Below are positions 49,982-60,285 of a stretch of 64,000 bases of DNA, one piece after another. The first letter of the stretch is position 1; every line of letters begins with the position of its first letter. A program made the translations under genes and the position numbers. The notes beneath the pieces are model-generated. The model ran no database searches and was not told where the DNA came from. It saw only the letters and a list, made by a program, of their open reading frames with translations. Source of the stretch: Thiorhodovibrio litoralis (GTDB lineage: Bacteria; Pseudomonadota; Gammaproteobacteria; Chromatiales; Chromatiaceae); NCBI RefSeq assembly GCF_033954455.1, contig NZ_CP121473.1, forward strand, positions 5,318,501 through 5,382,500, read 5' to 3'.

Positions 49982-52900
49982 GGGTGGGTCTCCGGGGCGG
50001 ATTCCGCGCGGTGGTTGTCAGGCAGGGATTTTCGGGTCTCGGGATAAGCCACCACATTCAAACTGATCCGTTCCCCATAGGGGGCCAGATCGCTGGTGTC
50101 CTTGAACAGCCCAAAGCGTTCCACCCGCTCCACCCGCGCGAAGCCGGCCTGGCGCAGAAAGCTCGCCAGGATGTCGAAGTTCAACCCGATGTAGTGGAAA
50201 TCATGCTCATCCACCTGCCCGCCAAAGAGCATGCGCATCAGATGAAAGCGCTCTTGCAACGGCCGCTTGGGATCGCTCACCGCGCGGCCGAGCAGATCCA
50301 TGTCCGGCACGCTGATCAGCAGCCGTCCATCGGCGCGCAGCAGCCGGCGCAGGCCCTGCAGCGTCGGCAAAAACGCTTTCTGCGGCACATGCTCAAGCAC
50401 ATGGCTGGCGTAGATCTCCAGGCAACTCCCATCGCCATAGCGCGACAGGTCGCGAATATCGGCCACCTCGTCCACCGCCGGTCCGGGGGCGATATTCACC
50501 ACCCGCCAGCCGGGCTTGCGCTCGCGCCCGCCCAGGCACAGGCGCAGGGGCGCCGATGCGCGCAGCAGCCCGGCCCACACCGGCGCATTCCCCCCACCGG
50601 CGCCCAGCAGCCGCTGCATCACCGCCGGCGGCACCGGCGCCTGCCCGGCCGCGAGCAGCAGCAGCGCCAGACGCCGGTCCATCGCCAGGTCGCGATCAGG
50701 GTTCGCACCCAGCAGGCCGAGCACCGCACCGTTGCGATGCAGGTAGGCCGACAGGGCGCGCTGGTGCTCGAAGCTCTCGCAGATCACCGCTTGCAGCCAG
50801 CTCGCCACGGTGCCGCGCGGGGTGCGGTGGTCATCCGCCAGTCGCGGCGGCAACAGCGGGCGATCCGTGCGCGCCTTGAGGTCTTGTTGCAGCGCCTCGA
50901 CCAGCGCCCGGTTGCGTTGCACCGCCGCGGCGCGCGCGCCGACGGCGAGCAACACCCGGATGTGCAGCAAGCGGGTCGCCAGATGGGTATCGCCGGCGGC
51001 GTCCAGGCGCTGCAGGGCCGCCAGGCTCGCCCGCAGCCAGGCCCAGCGCGCCGTCAGGGGCTGCGTCGGGTCCGCCGCGCTCAGATAGGCATCAAGCGCC
51101 TGTTCATAGTCCGCCCAATGCGGGTCATCGCCGCGCGCGGCCTGTTGCCAGGCGCTCAGGGCTTGCCCGTCGGGGGCCAGGGCGGCCAAATAGGGCAACC
51201 CGGCCAGCGCCTGCGGCCAGTGGTGCGCCGGCGGCGGCGGCGTCTGGGAGGCGTCCTTGGCACTGAGCAGCCAACCGGTCGCGCGCAGTGGCTCGGCCCG
51301 AGTGGGGCGGCAGGCGAAGAGGTTCATCTGAAACGCATCGAGCGCCTCATCCGCCGCCACCGGCACTAGGGCGTTCACCCCCGGGATTAGCCGGTAGAGA
51401 TCCAACCCGAAACCGCGCAGCGCGGCGATCAGCTCGCTGTCGATGGTATCGCCCCGGCGGATGTCGCACAGCACCAGCGGGTCGTGCTCAGCGAAAAAGC
51501 GCACGCCGCCCTGCAAAATGCACAGTTCCTCGCCTTCGGCGTCGAGCTTAACCAGGTCTGCCTTAAAGCCCTCGGGCCACTCGGCGGAGTCCAGCAGCGC
51601 ATCTAGGGTGGTCAGGCGGATGGTCTCGGTCTGGGTGGAGGGCGCGTTGGCGGCAGCACTCAAGCTGTTTTGTTCGCTGTTGTCGCTGATGGTGAGCGTC
51701 GCCTCGCCTTCATGATCCGACAGGCCGACGCGCAGCAGGGTCAGCACATCCGCGAAGCCATTCTCGACAATGCTGCGATCTAGCATTTCAGCCGGTGCGC
51801 TGGCGGGCTCGCAGGCAATCACCCGGCCCTGCCCGTGCAGCCGTTGAGCCAGGCTCAAGGCATAGACGCCGTGATTGGCGCCGATGTCGAGCACACCCAT
51901 GCCGGGTTGGACCAACGCGCGCAGAAACGCCAACTCGGCCTCGAACCACTCTTCCTGCTCCAGCAGTACGAAGGTGGTCATGCGCTTGACATCAGGGGGT
52001 ACGCAGACCTTCACCTCATCAGCGATGGTCAGGGTCCAGTGGGTGTCGCTCAGGGTGCTGGGGCTCGGTTCGGCGGTGGGCATGGGCGGGGTAGGCAACA
52101 GACGCGCCAGCGCGCCTTCGGCCAGGGCTTGCTCGGCGGCTTGGATGGGGGACGGTTGGTTCGGATCGCGTTGCGATGGCACCTCAAAAACACGCGGCTC
52201 CTCGCCGGCGCAGTGAATGCGCCACATCTCGCGCAGCGCCCACTCCAAGGTGCGCGCAAAGCCAACCTCGTCGCGCAGCGCGCTGGCTTCCAGTCTGGGG
52301 CGCAGGGTGGCGCGATAGCGGCGCAGGCGCTCGGGGTCTTGCGCCAGTTCAACGGCGATGCGCACATACTCATCGGCGTCCTGGGCGATCAGCTCGGGCA
52401 GCTCCAGCCGCGTCAGAATGCTCGCGCCCACCCGCGCGGCATGGCGGTCGCCGCATTCGCTGACCACCGGCACGCCCATCCACAGCGCTTCCACCGTGGT
52501 GGTGGTGCCGTTGTAGGGGAAGGTGTCAAGCGCGATATCCACATGGTGATAGCATGCCAAATGCGCGGCCACCCCTGGCGTGCCGGGCCATATCCGCAGG
52601 CGCTGCGGCGCCACACCCTGCGCGGCCAGGGCCTCCAGCAGCCGCGACCACACTTCCGGATCGACCACCTTGCCGCTTTTCAGCACCAACAGCGCCTTTG
52701 GTACGGCGCCTAAAATGCGCACCCACAGCCCCAGGGTTGCAGGGGTGATCTTGGCCAGGTTGTTGAATGAGCCGAAGGTCAGTGCCCGCCCGCCGCACAG
52801 CGGTGGCTGGCAGACCGCCAGCGCGGCCACCGCCGACGGGGGGCGGTAGCACAAAAAGCCATCTGGCAGCCGGATCAGGCGCTCGCTATGGTAGGCATCG

Positions 52901-54174
52901 GTCGCCGGCGGATCAGTGATGGCATCCACCAGCCGATAGGTCATGGTTGTTAGGCCAGTCGTATTGGGGTAACCGAGCCAGGTCACTTGCAGGGGTGCCG
53001 GACGGCGGGCGAACACCCCCAAGCGATGCCCGGCACTGTGTCCAGCCAGGTCGATCAGCACATCAATGCCATCGTCGCGGATGCGCGCGGCCAGGGCTGC
53101 GTCGTCCAAACGCCGTACCTCCACCCAAGTGGTGCAATAGGCGCGCAGCGCGATGTTCAGCGCATCAGCGCGAAAATGGGTGTCATAGACATGGAGTGTC
53201 AGGCGCTCCGAGCACAGGTGCGGCAGCACGCCCTGCATAAACCAGCCCACCGCATGCTCGCGCAGATCGGCCGACACCAGCCCCAAGCGCAGTGGGCGCT
53301 GCGCCTGTGCCAGCCCCGGCGCCGACCAGGCGGCCGCGGCACGCGCCTCAGGGTCCCCGCGCTCCAAGGTCGCTCGATAGGTCCGGTGTTCGTCAAACAG
53401 GGTCGCGCTGTCGATATCGGCGCGGTAGTTCAGTGTTAGCAGCAAATTGCTGTGTGCCTTGACCAGGCCGGCATCCAAGCGCAACGCCTGGCGCATGGCG
53501 GCCTCGGCGGCAGCGATCTGGCCCTGGTTTTTGAGCACATTGCCCAGGTTGTTATGCGCCTCGGCCAAGTCCGGTTGCAAGGCAATGGCCCGGTGCAAAC
53601 TGGCCGCCGCCGCACTCAGTTGACCCGCCCACATGCGGTTCACCCCCAAGCGCATGTGCGCGTTGGCATCCCCGGGCCGCGCGGCAATAATCTTCTCCAG
53701 CAGCGCATCGCATTCGGGCAGCCGCCGCTGCTCAAACAGCAGGTTGCACAGCGCCACCTCGGTGTCCAGATCGCTCAGCGGGTCAGCGGGGAGCAGCGCG
53801 AGTGCCTCGCGCAACAGCGCCTCGGCCTGTTCCACCGCCCCGCGCGCGCGGTACACTGCCGCCAGGTTGTGCAGCAGGGCCCGATGTCCCGGCGTGCGCA
53901 CCAGCGCTTCGCCGAGCAGCGCCTCGGCTTGCGCCAAGCGGCCTTGTTTCAACAGCGCCGCGCCCAGGTTACTGGCCGCATCGGCCGCGCTCGGGTCCAG
54001 TTGCAGCGCGCGCCGGGCGGCCACCTCGACCGCCGGCCAGTCGCCGCGCCGGCTGGCCGCCACCGCTTGCTGCAAAGCGTCGGCCAGCGCCTTGGGCTGA
54101 CCTGATAGCCGATCAGCCGCCCGATGGGCCTTGGCCGCGCCGCGTCGCTTGCCGCGACCGATGCGACGGCTCAT
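49978..54174 (-). CDS. Giant TPR–GT41–FkbM methyltransferase–methyltransferase enzyme
   Basis: About 1398 residues from the ATG at 54174 (MSRRIGRGKRRG). TPRs lie ~30–280. The GT41 domain spans ~295–680 (LRLGLVSADLREHAVGWF, LIDLAGHSAGHRLGVFARRPAP, FGSFNNLAKI, DIALDTFPYNGTTTTVEALW). An FkbM-family methyltransferase spans ~735–960 (GVLDIGANHGVYALSL, VKLDAEGEELCILQG). A helical region follows, then a type 11-like methyltransferase ~1210–1390 (YASHVLEHVPQKAFLPTL, LISVPDMDLLGRAVSDP). The last part is highly similar to the 60845–64000 protein. Suggests sugar transfer followed by two methylations by one protein. Confidence 0.88.
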   Translation of the reverse strand: MSRRIGRGKRRGAAKAHRAADRLSGQPKALADALQQAVAASRRGDWPAVEVAARRALQLDPSAADAASNLGAALLKQGRLAQAEALLGEALVRTPGHRALLHNLAAVYRARGAVEQAEALLREALALLPADPLSDLDTEVALCNLLFEQRRLPECDALLEKIIAARPGDANAHMRLGVNRMWAGQLSAAAASLHRAIALQPDLAEAHNNLGNVLKNQGQIAAAEAAMRQALRLDAGLVKAHSNLLLTLNYRADIDSATLFDEHRTYRATLERGDPEARAAAAWSAPGLAQAQRPLRLGLVSADLREHAVGWFMQGVLPHLCSERLTLHVYDTHFRADALNIALRAYCTTWVEVRRLDDAALAARIRDDGIDVLIDLAGHSAGHRLGVFARRPAPLQVTWLGYPNTTGLTTMTYRLVDAITDPPATDAYHSERLIRLPDGFLCYRPPSAVAALAVCQPPLCGGRALTFGSFNNLAKITPATLGLWVRILGAVPKALLVLKSGKVVDPEVWSRLLEALAAQGVAPQRLRIWPGTPGVAAHLACYHHVDIALDTFPYNGTTTTVEALWMGVPVVSECGDRHAARVGASILTRLELPELIAQDADEYVRIAVELAQDPERLRRYRATLRPRLEASALRDEVGFARTLEWALREMWRIHCAGEEPRVFEVPSQRDPNQPSPIQAAEQALAEGALARLLPTPPMPTAEPSPSTLSDTHWTLTIADEVKVCVPPDVKRMTTFVLLEQEEWFEAELAFLRALVQPGMGVLDIGANHGVYALSLAQRLHGQGRVIACEPASAPAEMLDRSIVENGFADVLTLLRVGLSDHEGEATLTISDNSEQNSLSAAANAPSTQTETIRLTTLDALLDSAEWPEGFKADLVKLDAEGEELCILQGGVRFFAEHDPLVLCDIRRGDTIDSELIAALRGFGLDLYRLIPGVNALVPVAADEALDAFQMNLFACRPTRAEPLRATGWLLSAKDASQTPPPPAHHWPQALAGLPYLAALAPDGQALSAWQQAARGDDPHWADYEQALDAYLSAADPTQPLTARWAWLRASLAALQRLDAAGDTHLATRLLHIRVLLAVGARAAAVQRNRALVEALQQDLKARTDRPLLPPRLADDHRTPRGTVASWLQAVICESFEHQRALSAYLHRNGAVLGLLGANPDRDLAMDRRLALLLLAAGQAPVPPAVMQRLLGAGGGNAPVWAGLLRASAPLRLCLGGRERKPGWRVVNIAPGPAVDEVADIRDLSRYGDGSCLEIYASHVLEHVPQKAFLPTLQGLRRLLRADGRLLISVPDMDLLGRAVSDPKRPLQERFHLMRMLFGGQVDEHDFHYIGLNFDILASFLRQAGFARVERVERFGLFKDTSDLAPYGERISLNVVAYPETRKSLPDNHRAESAPETHP

Positions 54175-54193
54175 GCGCCAGCCACCACCCGTG

Positions 54194-55732
54194 TCAATCC
54201 AGCACGCCGAGGCGCTGCAACAGTGGCAGGGTCTCGCCAAGGAAAGGGTCAAGCTGGCGCATCAGCTCCGCCTCGGTCGCAGCGCCGGGTGCGAGCGCCT
54301 GCCCGTCGCGCCGCAACTGGCGCCCAAGCGCCTCCAGCCGCGCCGCCACCGCACGGGCCAGCGCCGGCAGTTCACGCGCGCCCTCCGCCCAATAGGCCGC
54401 TAGCGCCAGCATCTGCGGCGCCTCCAGCGCCACCCCGGCGCCGCTGCCGGGCAGCGCCAGATGCCGATACGCCGGCGCTCCCGCGCTCGCGGCATCAACC
54501 ACCGCGCGGTTAAATGCCCGCGCCGGGCTCGCATCGGCCGATGCCGCACCAGCCACCACCACGCCAGCGTCGATGAGCAGCGACAGGGCTTGCGCCAGGC
54601 GCGTCTCGGCGATCCCGGGCAGCGCGGCACTCAGCTCGGCCAAGCTGAAGGCCGCGCCGCGCTCCAGCGCCACGAGCAAGGGCTGATAAACCTCGGGCTT
54701 GCCCTGCACGGTGACGAAACCGGTCTTGAACGCCAAGCTCACCCGCCCCGGCACGCGCACCAGGCTGAAGCGCTGCGCGCGCAGGCGCGCACGCTGCTCG
54801 CCCGACCACAGCGGCACGCGTCCGCGCACAAAGACATCGCGGCGAAACATCTGATTGGTGAGCAGATCCCGATACAGCTCGCGCAGCGGCACATCCTCGG
54901 CCGCCCCCAGCATTTCACGCTGCGCCGGCGGGATCAGGCCAATTTCGTTGTCGCCGAGCATGGCGCTGCCGAGAAATTCAAGCTTGGCCGCGCGCGCCTC
55001 GGCCATCACCTCGGTGCAGTAAAAGGGCGTCCAGGCGGCATTGAAGTATTCATGGAACAGATAGTCATCCTGCCCTTGCGCGCGCTGCGCCTGAATCTTC
55101 TCCAGGCGCGCCGGCAGCCCCGGCTGGGCCGTGAACAACACGGCTTGCGCCGCGCCTAGGCGCTTTGCCGCCTCCAGCGCACCCGCGAAGGCCGCCGCCC
55201 CCACCCCCTGGCGAGCAGCGAACTCGCGCATCAGCCGCTGCAACGGATGGCTCGCCAGCCAACCGGGCAAGGTGTTGTAACTGAGCATGGCGAGGCCGCC
55301 AGGGCGCAGGCTGCGCTCGATCAGCGCAAACAGCGCGGCGCGCACCGGCGCTTCGATCCAGGCAATAATGCCGTGTGCCAGCACATAGTCCACCGCGCCC
55401 CAGGGTAAGACCGGTAGCGCGCTGAGCGCGAGAAAATCCCCCTCGAGAAAGCGCGCATTGGTCAATCCGGCACGCGCCGCCAGGGCCTCGGCATGGGCGA
55501 TATGGGCCGGGTTGAAGTCCACCCCGATATACTGCCGCGTCGGATCGGCCGCCGCCATCAGGCACAGCCCAAAGCCCTGGCCGCAGCCGAGCTCCAACAC
55601 CGTGCCCCCGGCCGCGGGCGGGTTCGCGCCCTGGCTCAGCGCCAACCAGTCCAGGCGCGCCGCTACCCCTTCGGGATAAAAGCCGTAGGTGTAGGGCACC
55701 TCGGTGACATAGCCATGTGGCCAGTCGCTCAT
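54194..55732 (-). CDS. SAM methyltransferase with regulatory domain, paralogue 1
   Basis: A 512-residue protein. It starts MSDWPHGYVTEVPYTYGFY. Motif I is VLELGCGQGFGLCLMAAA, then IGVDFNPAHIAHAEALA and DYVLAHGIIAWI. The C-terminal half is the methyltransferase regulatory domain (LRELYRDLLTNQMFRRDVFVRG). More diverged than the split gene and the 58385–59920 paralogue. Its stop lies 20 bases before the giant enzyme; it overlaps the SapC gene by ATGA. Confidence 0.88.
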   Translation of the reverse strand: MSDWPHGYVTEVPYTYGFYPEGVAARLDWLALSQGANPPAAGGTVLELGCGQGFGLCLMAAADPTRQYIGVDFNPAHIAHAEALAARAGLTNARFLEGDFLALSALPVLPWGAVDYVLAHGIIAWIEAPVRAALFALIERSLRPGGLAMLSYNTLPGWLASHPLQRLMREFAARQGVGAAAFAGALEAAKRLGAAQAVLFTAQPGLPARLEKIQAQRAQGQDDYLFHEYFNAAWTPFYCTEVMAEARAAKLEFLGSAMLGDNEIGLIPPAQREMLGAAEDVPLRELYRDLLTNQMFRRDVFVRGRVPLWSGEQRARLRAQRFSLVRVPGRVSLAFKTGFVTVQGKPEVYQPLLVALERGAAFSLAELSAALPGIAETRLAQALSLLIDAGVVVAGAASADASPARAFNRAVVDAASAGAPAYRHLALPGSGAGVALEAPQMLALAAYWAEGARELPALARAVAARLEALGRQLRRDGQALAPGAATEAELMRQLDPFLGETLPLLQRLGVLD

Positions 55733-56526
55733 GGATTCACCTCCGCGTCGTCGGAATCGGGGTCGTCGAACTGCAACTGTGCCTCATCGGGGCGCAGGAC
55801 AAAATCGGTGGTCTCGCTCACGCCACGCTGCGCGGCTTGCTTGCGCCCTTGCGCCTTGCGCTTGGCCAGCCCCTCCAGGCGCACCAGCCGCGCGCGCGAG
55901 GCCTCCTGCAGATACAACAGCCCCAGGGCGCCGGCGGCGTGCAGTTGCAGCAACACCTCGGCCTCCAGTGCCGCCAGCCGCGCCGGGCTGGCGCTGAGCA
56001 GCGGCCCGGGCAGGGCCTTGGGCGCGCCCTCCCAGGGTGCCAGCACACCGCTGGCCGCCACCGCCGCCAGCACCGGGGCGTCGCGCGCGGGGTTGGGCGC
56101 CAGCGTGCGCAGCCGCTCCATGCGCTGGGTCACCACCGCGCTCGGCTGGCCCTGGGCATCGAACAGCGGCTCGCCCTGGTCGCGCGAGAACCAGTCGCTG
56201 TCGGGGTCGATTAGCACCGGGGCGGTGGCGCCCTCCCTGGCGGGACCGAGCACCAGCGGATGGGCGCGGATCAGCGCCGGCATGTAACCGCCCATCCAGC
56301 GCCCGCGCGGGCCGAGTTGGGCGTTGTCGGTGGCGGTGGGGGAGAGCAGCGCGCACAGGTGCAGTCCTTCCTCGCGCGCGATGAACACCAGCGGCAGGTC
56401 GAGTGCCGCGCGCGCGGCCTCGGCCACGCCAAGCTCCACCAGCGGGCGTTCCTCCAGGTGGCGCAGCGGCCCGGGCGCCAGACGCAGGTCGCCGTGTTGG
56501 CTAGGCGAGAGGGGTACCAAGGCCAT
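55729..56526 (-). CDS. sapC: SapC family protein
   Basis: A 265-residue protein matching the SapC family. The body has LVPLSPSQHGDLRL, ALDLPLVFIARE, GRWMGGYMPALIRAHPLVLG, LFDAQGQPSAVVTQRMERL and QLHAAGALGLLYL. SapC is known from S-layer (surface array protein) loci, for example next to type I secretion genes in Campylobacter; its precise role is unclear. Here it supports the idea that the cluster serves an S-layer-like protein such as the RTX protein at 26598–29243. Confidence 0.88.
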   Translation of the reverse strand: MALVPLSPSQHGDLRLAPGPLRHLEERPLVELGVAEAARAALDLPLVFIAREEGLHLCALLSPTATDNAQLGPRGRWMGGYMPALIRAHPLVLGPAREGATAPVLIDPDSDWFSRDQGEPLFDAQGQPSAVVTQRMERLRTLAPNPARDAPVLAAVAASGVLAPWEGAPKALPGPLLSASPARLAALEAEVLLQLHAAGALGLLYLQEASRARLVRLEGLAKRKAQGRKQAAQRGVSETTDFVLRPDEAQLQFDDPDSDDAEVNP

Positions 56527-58374
56527 TTATGCGGTCTCCGCAGCGGTGGGCGCCTCGGCGCCGGGGTAGTAGCGCACCCACCGCGGGTCGAAGGCGTCGA
56601 TCAGGGGTTGGAGCGCTTGTTCGTAGCGGCGCCATTTCTGGGCCGAGGTGCGGTAGATCTTGCGCCGCACCTGGGCCACACTGGCGGTGCGCACCGAGCG
56701 CTCGAGCTGGTGGAAGTCCATCACCCCGTCGTCCCAGTCGAGCCCGACATAGTCGAGCAACTGCCGGGTCACGCCGATCTGATCGGCCACCAGGTCTTCG
56801 TACCAGAACTCGAAGAAGTTCAAGCCGATGGCGCGCCAGTGCGCCATCACCCGGTGGTAGTCGTTGATCTGGCGCGCGAGCTTTTCCAGATCGAACGCAA
56901 AGCCCATGCCGCCGAAGCGGGCGCCGAAGTTTTGCTGATAGTTCGACAGCGCATTGTCACGCGGGTCACGCTGCACATGGATGATAGGGGCGTGCGGAAA
57001 CAGCAGTCGGATCAGCCCCAGGTGCTGGAAGTTGTGCGGCATCTTGTCCACCACCCAGGCCGCGCCCAGGCAAGGCGCGGGCAGGTTGCGCAGATACCCG
57101 CGCGCCATGGCGGCGAGTTGCTCGCGGCTGAGACGTGTCACCGCAGCCGGGTAGCGACCCGCCTCGGGATAGCGCCGCGGCAGCAGGCGGATCATCATCG
57201 CCACGGTCGGCTGCTCGCCGCCAGCGCAAACTTGCTGGTGGCTGCCGAGGATCTGCTCGGTCAGGGTGGTGCCGGAGCGCGGCATACCGAGGATGAAAAT
57301 CGGCCTAGTGCTGGGGTGGCCCCAGGCGCGGCGGGCGGTGAAGAAGTCTGTCGTGCAGGTCTGGCACAGGCGGGTGAGGCGGACGCGGGCTTGGTCGGTG
57401 TCGTAGCGGTGGCGCAGGTGCTCGGCGCGGGCGGCATGGCCGGCTTGGTAGTGGTGGAAGGCGGCGTCGGTCTCGTGGCGTTGGTCGTGCAGGGTGGCCA
57501 GCGCGAAGTGCAGGTCTTTGCGCCGCACCACATCGAGCCTGGGTTGATGGAGGGCGGCTTGCAGCGGGGCGAGTGCGGGAACCTCAGGTGGCAGGCGGCG
57601 TTCCTGGATCAGGTTGATCAGGGCTTCGATGTTGTTGGGCTGAAGGGTCAGCGCGCGCTGGTAGTCGGCGCAGGCGGCGTCGATGCGGCCTTGGGCTTTG
57701 AGGATGCCGCCGCGGGTGATGGAGAGAGCGGCCTCCTGGGGGAAGCGGGCTAGGGCGGCGTCGCTGGCGGCGAGTGCTTCGTCGAGGCGGTCGAGGCGTT
57801 TGAGCAGGATGATGCGCTGGGCGTGGCTGGCAGAATCCTCGGGGCGCAGGGCGAGGACTTGGTCAATGGCGGCCAGGGCATCCTGAAGCCGGCCGAGCTG
57901 GCTCAGGCTGTGCGCGCGGCCGCGGTTGGCTTCCGCGAAGTTGGGCTTAAGCTGTGCGGCCTGGTCGAAGGCGGCAAGCGCCTCGCGCGGGCGGCCAAGG
58001 TCGCTCAGCACATTGCCGCGGTTGTTGTGGGCTTCCGGGTAGTCGGATTGGAGCGTCAGGGCTTGGTCGTAGGCGGCCAGCGCTTGATTCAGTTGGCCAC
58101 GCCGTTTGAGGATGATGCCATGGTGCATCCAGTAGGCGGCAATATCGGGGGTGAAGGACAGGGCTTGGCGTAGGCTGGCGTCGGCCTGATCGAGGTCGCC
58201 TTGTTGCAGCCGGATTAGGCCGAGTTGGTGCCAGGATTCTGCGTGTTGGGGAACGACGGCGAGGATGGCTTGGTAGAGTTGGGCAGCGACGGGCAGGTTG
58301 CCGGCGCGTTGGTGGGCGGTGGCCAGTGCAAGCGCTTCAGACAGGCTTAGATGTTGTTCATCCGGCCTCGACAT
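56527..58374 (-). CDS. TPR–sulfotransferase
   Basis: A 615-residue close relative of the 41679–43454 protein. TPRs run ~15–290. The PAPS P-loop IFILGMPRSGTTLTEQIL is near 360; then VVDKMPHNFQHLGLIRLLFP and HVQRDPRDNALSNYQQNFG. Its start is 10 bases after the stop of the upstream methyltransferase and its stop abuts the SapC start. The two paralogues are most alike in the TPR half and diverge in the C-terminal part, which may set acceptor choice. Confidence 0.92.
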   Translation of the reverse strand: MSRPDEQHLSLSEALALATAHQRAGNLPVAAQLYQAILAVVPQHAESWHQLGLIRLQQGDLDQADASLRQALSFTPDIAAYWMHHGIILKRRGQLNQALAAYDQALTLQSDYPEAHNNRGNVLSDLGRPREALAAFDQAAQLKPNFAEANRGRAHSLSQLGRLQDALAAIDQVLALRPEDSASHAQRIILLKRLDRLDEALAASDAALARFPQEAALSITRGGILKAQGRIDAACADYQRALTLQPNNIEALINLIQERRLPPEVPALAPLQAALHQPRLDVVRRKDLHFALATLHDQRHETDAAFHHYQAGHAARAEHLRHRYDTDQARVRLTRLCQTCTTDFFTARRAWGHPSTRPIFILGMPRSGTTLTEQILGSHQQVCAGGEQPTVAMMIRLLPRRYPEAGRYPAAVTRLSREQLAAMARGYLRNLPAPCLGAAWVVDKMPHNFQHLGLIRLLFPHAPIIHVQRDPRDNALSNYQQNFGARFGGMGFAFDLEKLARQINDYHRVMAHWRAIGLNFFEFWYEDLVADQIGVTRQLLDYVGLDWDDGVMDFHQLERSVRTASVAQVRRKIYRTSAQKWRRYEQALQPLIDAFDPRWVRYYPGAEAPTAAETA

Positions 58375-58384
58375 TGGCTCACCC

Positions 58385-59920
58385 TCAAGCGATCTGCAAC
58401 GCCTCCATCACCGCCAACCCCTTCGCCGCGAAGCTTTCGGCCTCGGCGGTTAGATGCGCGAGGTTGTCTTCTTCGCGCTGCAACGCCTGGCCATCCTTGA
58501 GCACCCGCTGGTTCTGGGCTTTTAGGATGTCCCAGACGAACCGCGCCCAATCGGCCGGTGTCTGACGCCCCTGCTGGCGCGCGAGCAAAAAGAGCTGGTG
58601 GAAACGTTCGACGTTGATCCCGCCACCCGTGATGGGACTCGCCAGAAACCGGATCGCGTCGCTGCCGCGGGCTTGCTGCATCAGATGGCGATTGAGCGCC
58701 TTCGTGCGCGGGCGGCATTCGGCCGCGATGGCCTCCTCTTGAGCCAGGTGCAGATGCCCGCCGCCTGCGAGGATGCGCACGGCTTCCCAGAGTTGGGCGA
58801 AGGCGTTTGGGCGGCCCGCGAGACGTTGTTCGACCTCCACGAAGGTACGCGGTTGATAGTCCGCTAACACCTCAAGCAGTAGCGAGTAGAGATGCTCGTC
58901 CAAGTTTGCCTTCCCCAAAGCGCCGGTGGTCTTGCGCGGCACGTCGGCGGAGGGAGTTGTCAGTATCAGCCGCAGAGCACGGATCTGTTCGAGCTGTTCG
59001 AGGGGATTGAGCCGCCGTGACCCCTTGATCCAGTAGTCACGGCGGAATTGTTGGTTGACCATCAGGTCGCGTACGCCAGCCTGGAACAGGGGATCGGATA
59101 GCTCGGCAAGCAGCCCGCGTTGCTCGGCAGTAAGGTGTATCGTCTCAATAGCGTCGAGTGGATGGGCGCTGCCGGCATAGTCGAGCTTGGCCGGTTGCAG
59201 CCACTCGGCCATGGTGCCCAAGGACGTCGGCGCCCAGTCGCGGTTGAAGTATTCGTGCGCCAGATAGGCGCGGTTGTGGCCTTTGATTTTCTCAAAGCGT
59301 GACAGGATGCCAGGATTCTCACGCGTATAGGCGGGGTTGGTGGCGAGCAGCCGTTCGACGAAGCCGATCGCGGCATCGATGCGTCCGACCCGGCCCTGCC
59401 CGGGCGCACCGAGCACATCGGTGTGGGCCTTGAGCAGATCGCGCAGCGGCACGAAAGCGGCCCAGCCGGGAAAGGTGTTGTAGCTGATGTAGAGCACCCC
59501 GCCAGGGTTCAGATGGCGGCGCGCGAAATCCGCAATCACCCGGCGGTTCTCGTCGCTGATCCAGCTCCAGATGCCGTGCAGGCCGATGAAGTCGAAGCCA
59601 GGAAGCTCGGGGCGCTGCGCGAAGTCGGCGAAGGCGTCGTCGAACACCTGCGCCTCGCTGCCGGCGAGCCGGGTCAGTTCCCGGGCGAAAGCCGCTTGGC
59701 TCGGGTTGAAGTCGGTCCCCCACCAGCGCACGGGGCTGGCGGCGGCGTGCAGGTTCAGGCCCAGACCCTGGCCAAAGCCGAGCTCGCAGGCGGTAGTGAT
59801 GGGGGGAACCGCCAGGCCGGCATTCAGCAGGGCTAGCGCGATCCGAGTAGGGTTCAGCTCGTTGTAGTAGCCGTGGGTGTAGCCGAGGTCGGCGACATAG
59901 CCGGCGGTCCAGTCGGTCAT
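58385..59920 (-). CDS. SAM methyltransferase with regulatory domain, paralogue 2 (intact)
   Basis: A 511-residue enzyme: MTDWTAGYVADLGYTHGYY, TACELGFGQGLGLNLHAAA (motif I), FDFIGLHGIWSWI, MVNQQFRRDYWIKGSRRLNPLEQ, and the regulatory domain ending with SPITGGGINVERFHQLFLLA. It is the intact counterpart of the transposon-split gene at 18032–23659 and allows that gene to be reconstructed. CAGGAG precedes the ATG. Probably methylates a glycan or glycoprotein. Confidence 0.9.
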   Translation of the reverse strand: MTDWTAGYVADLGYTHGYYNELNPTRIALALLNAGLAVPPITTACELGFGQGLGLNLHAAASPVRWWGTDFNPSQAAFARELTRLAGSEAQVFDDAFADFAQRPELPGFDFIGLHGIWSWISDENRRVIADFARRHLNPGGVLYISYNTFPGWAAFVPLRDLLKAHTDVLGAPGQGRVGRIDAAIGFVERLLATNPAYTRENPGILSRFEKIKGHNRAYLAHEYFNRDWAPTSLGTMAEWLQPAKLDYAGSAHPLDAIETIHLTAEQRGLLAELSDPLFQAGVRDLMVNQQFRRDYWIKGSRRLNPLEQLEQIRALRLILTTPSADVPRKTTGALGKANLDEHLYSLLLEVLADYQPRTFVEVEQRLAGRPNAFAQLWEAVRILAGGGHLHLAQEEAIAAECRPRTKALNRHLMQQARGSDAIRFLASPITGGGINVERFHQLFLLARQQGRQTPADWARFVWDILKAQNQRVLKDGQALQREEDNLAHLTAEAESFAAKGLAVMEALQIA

Positions 59921-59983
59921 GGGGGCTCCTGACGGTAACCAGCTTCACTGCGTGGGCGACATGTAAACACGTATCGTGATGCG

Positions 59984-60199
59984 CTAGTGCGTGGTGGCAG
60001 CCTGCTGCGCCTTGATCTGCTCGTCAAGCCGCTTGAGAGTCTGGTTCAGGCCATTAACGATGGCGCCAGCCTGGTTGGCGGGCAGAATCAGGGTGCCGAC
60101 CTCCTGGGTGGTGTTGTTGGCGCCGCTCTGCACCAGGGTAATGCGCAGGTTGTTGTTGCTCAAGCTCACTTGAGTGAAGCCGTCGGCGAAAATGTGCAT
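59984..60199 (-). CDS. Small hypothetical protein (71 aa)
   Basis: MHIFADGFTQVSLSNNNLRI… a β-rich N-terminal half (LRITLVQSG, EVGTLILP) and a helical C-terminus (LNQTLKRLDEQIKAQQAA). AGGAGA lies 6 bases upstream of the ATG. No membrane segment. Lies between the membrane protein and the methyltransferase gene. Family not recognised. Confidence 0.65.
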   Translation of the reverse strand: MHIFADGFTQVSLSNNNLRITLVQSGANNTTQEVGTLILPANQAGAIVNGLNQTLKRLDEQIKAQQAATTH

Positions 60200-60285
60200 G
60201 GAAAATCTCCTGGTGATGAAAAAATCTGTGGTGACGCCCGGCGCCAGACAGCACGGGGCGGAGGTCTGTCAGGATGGCTTAGCTT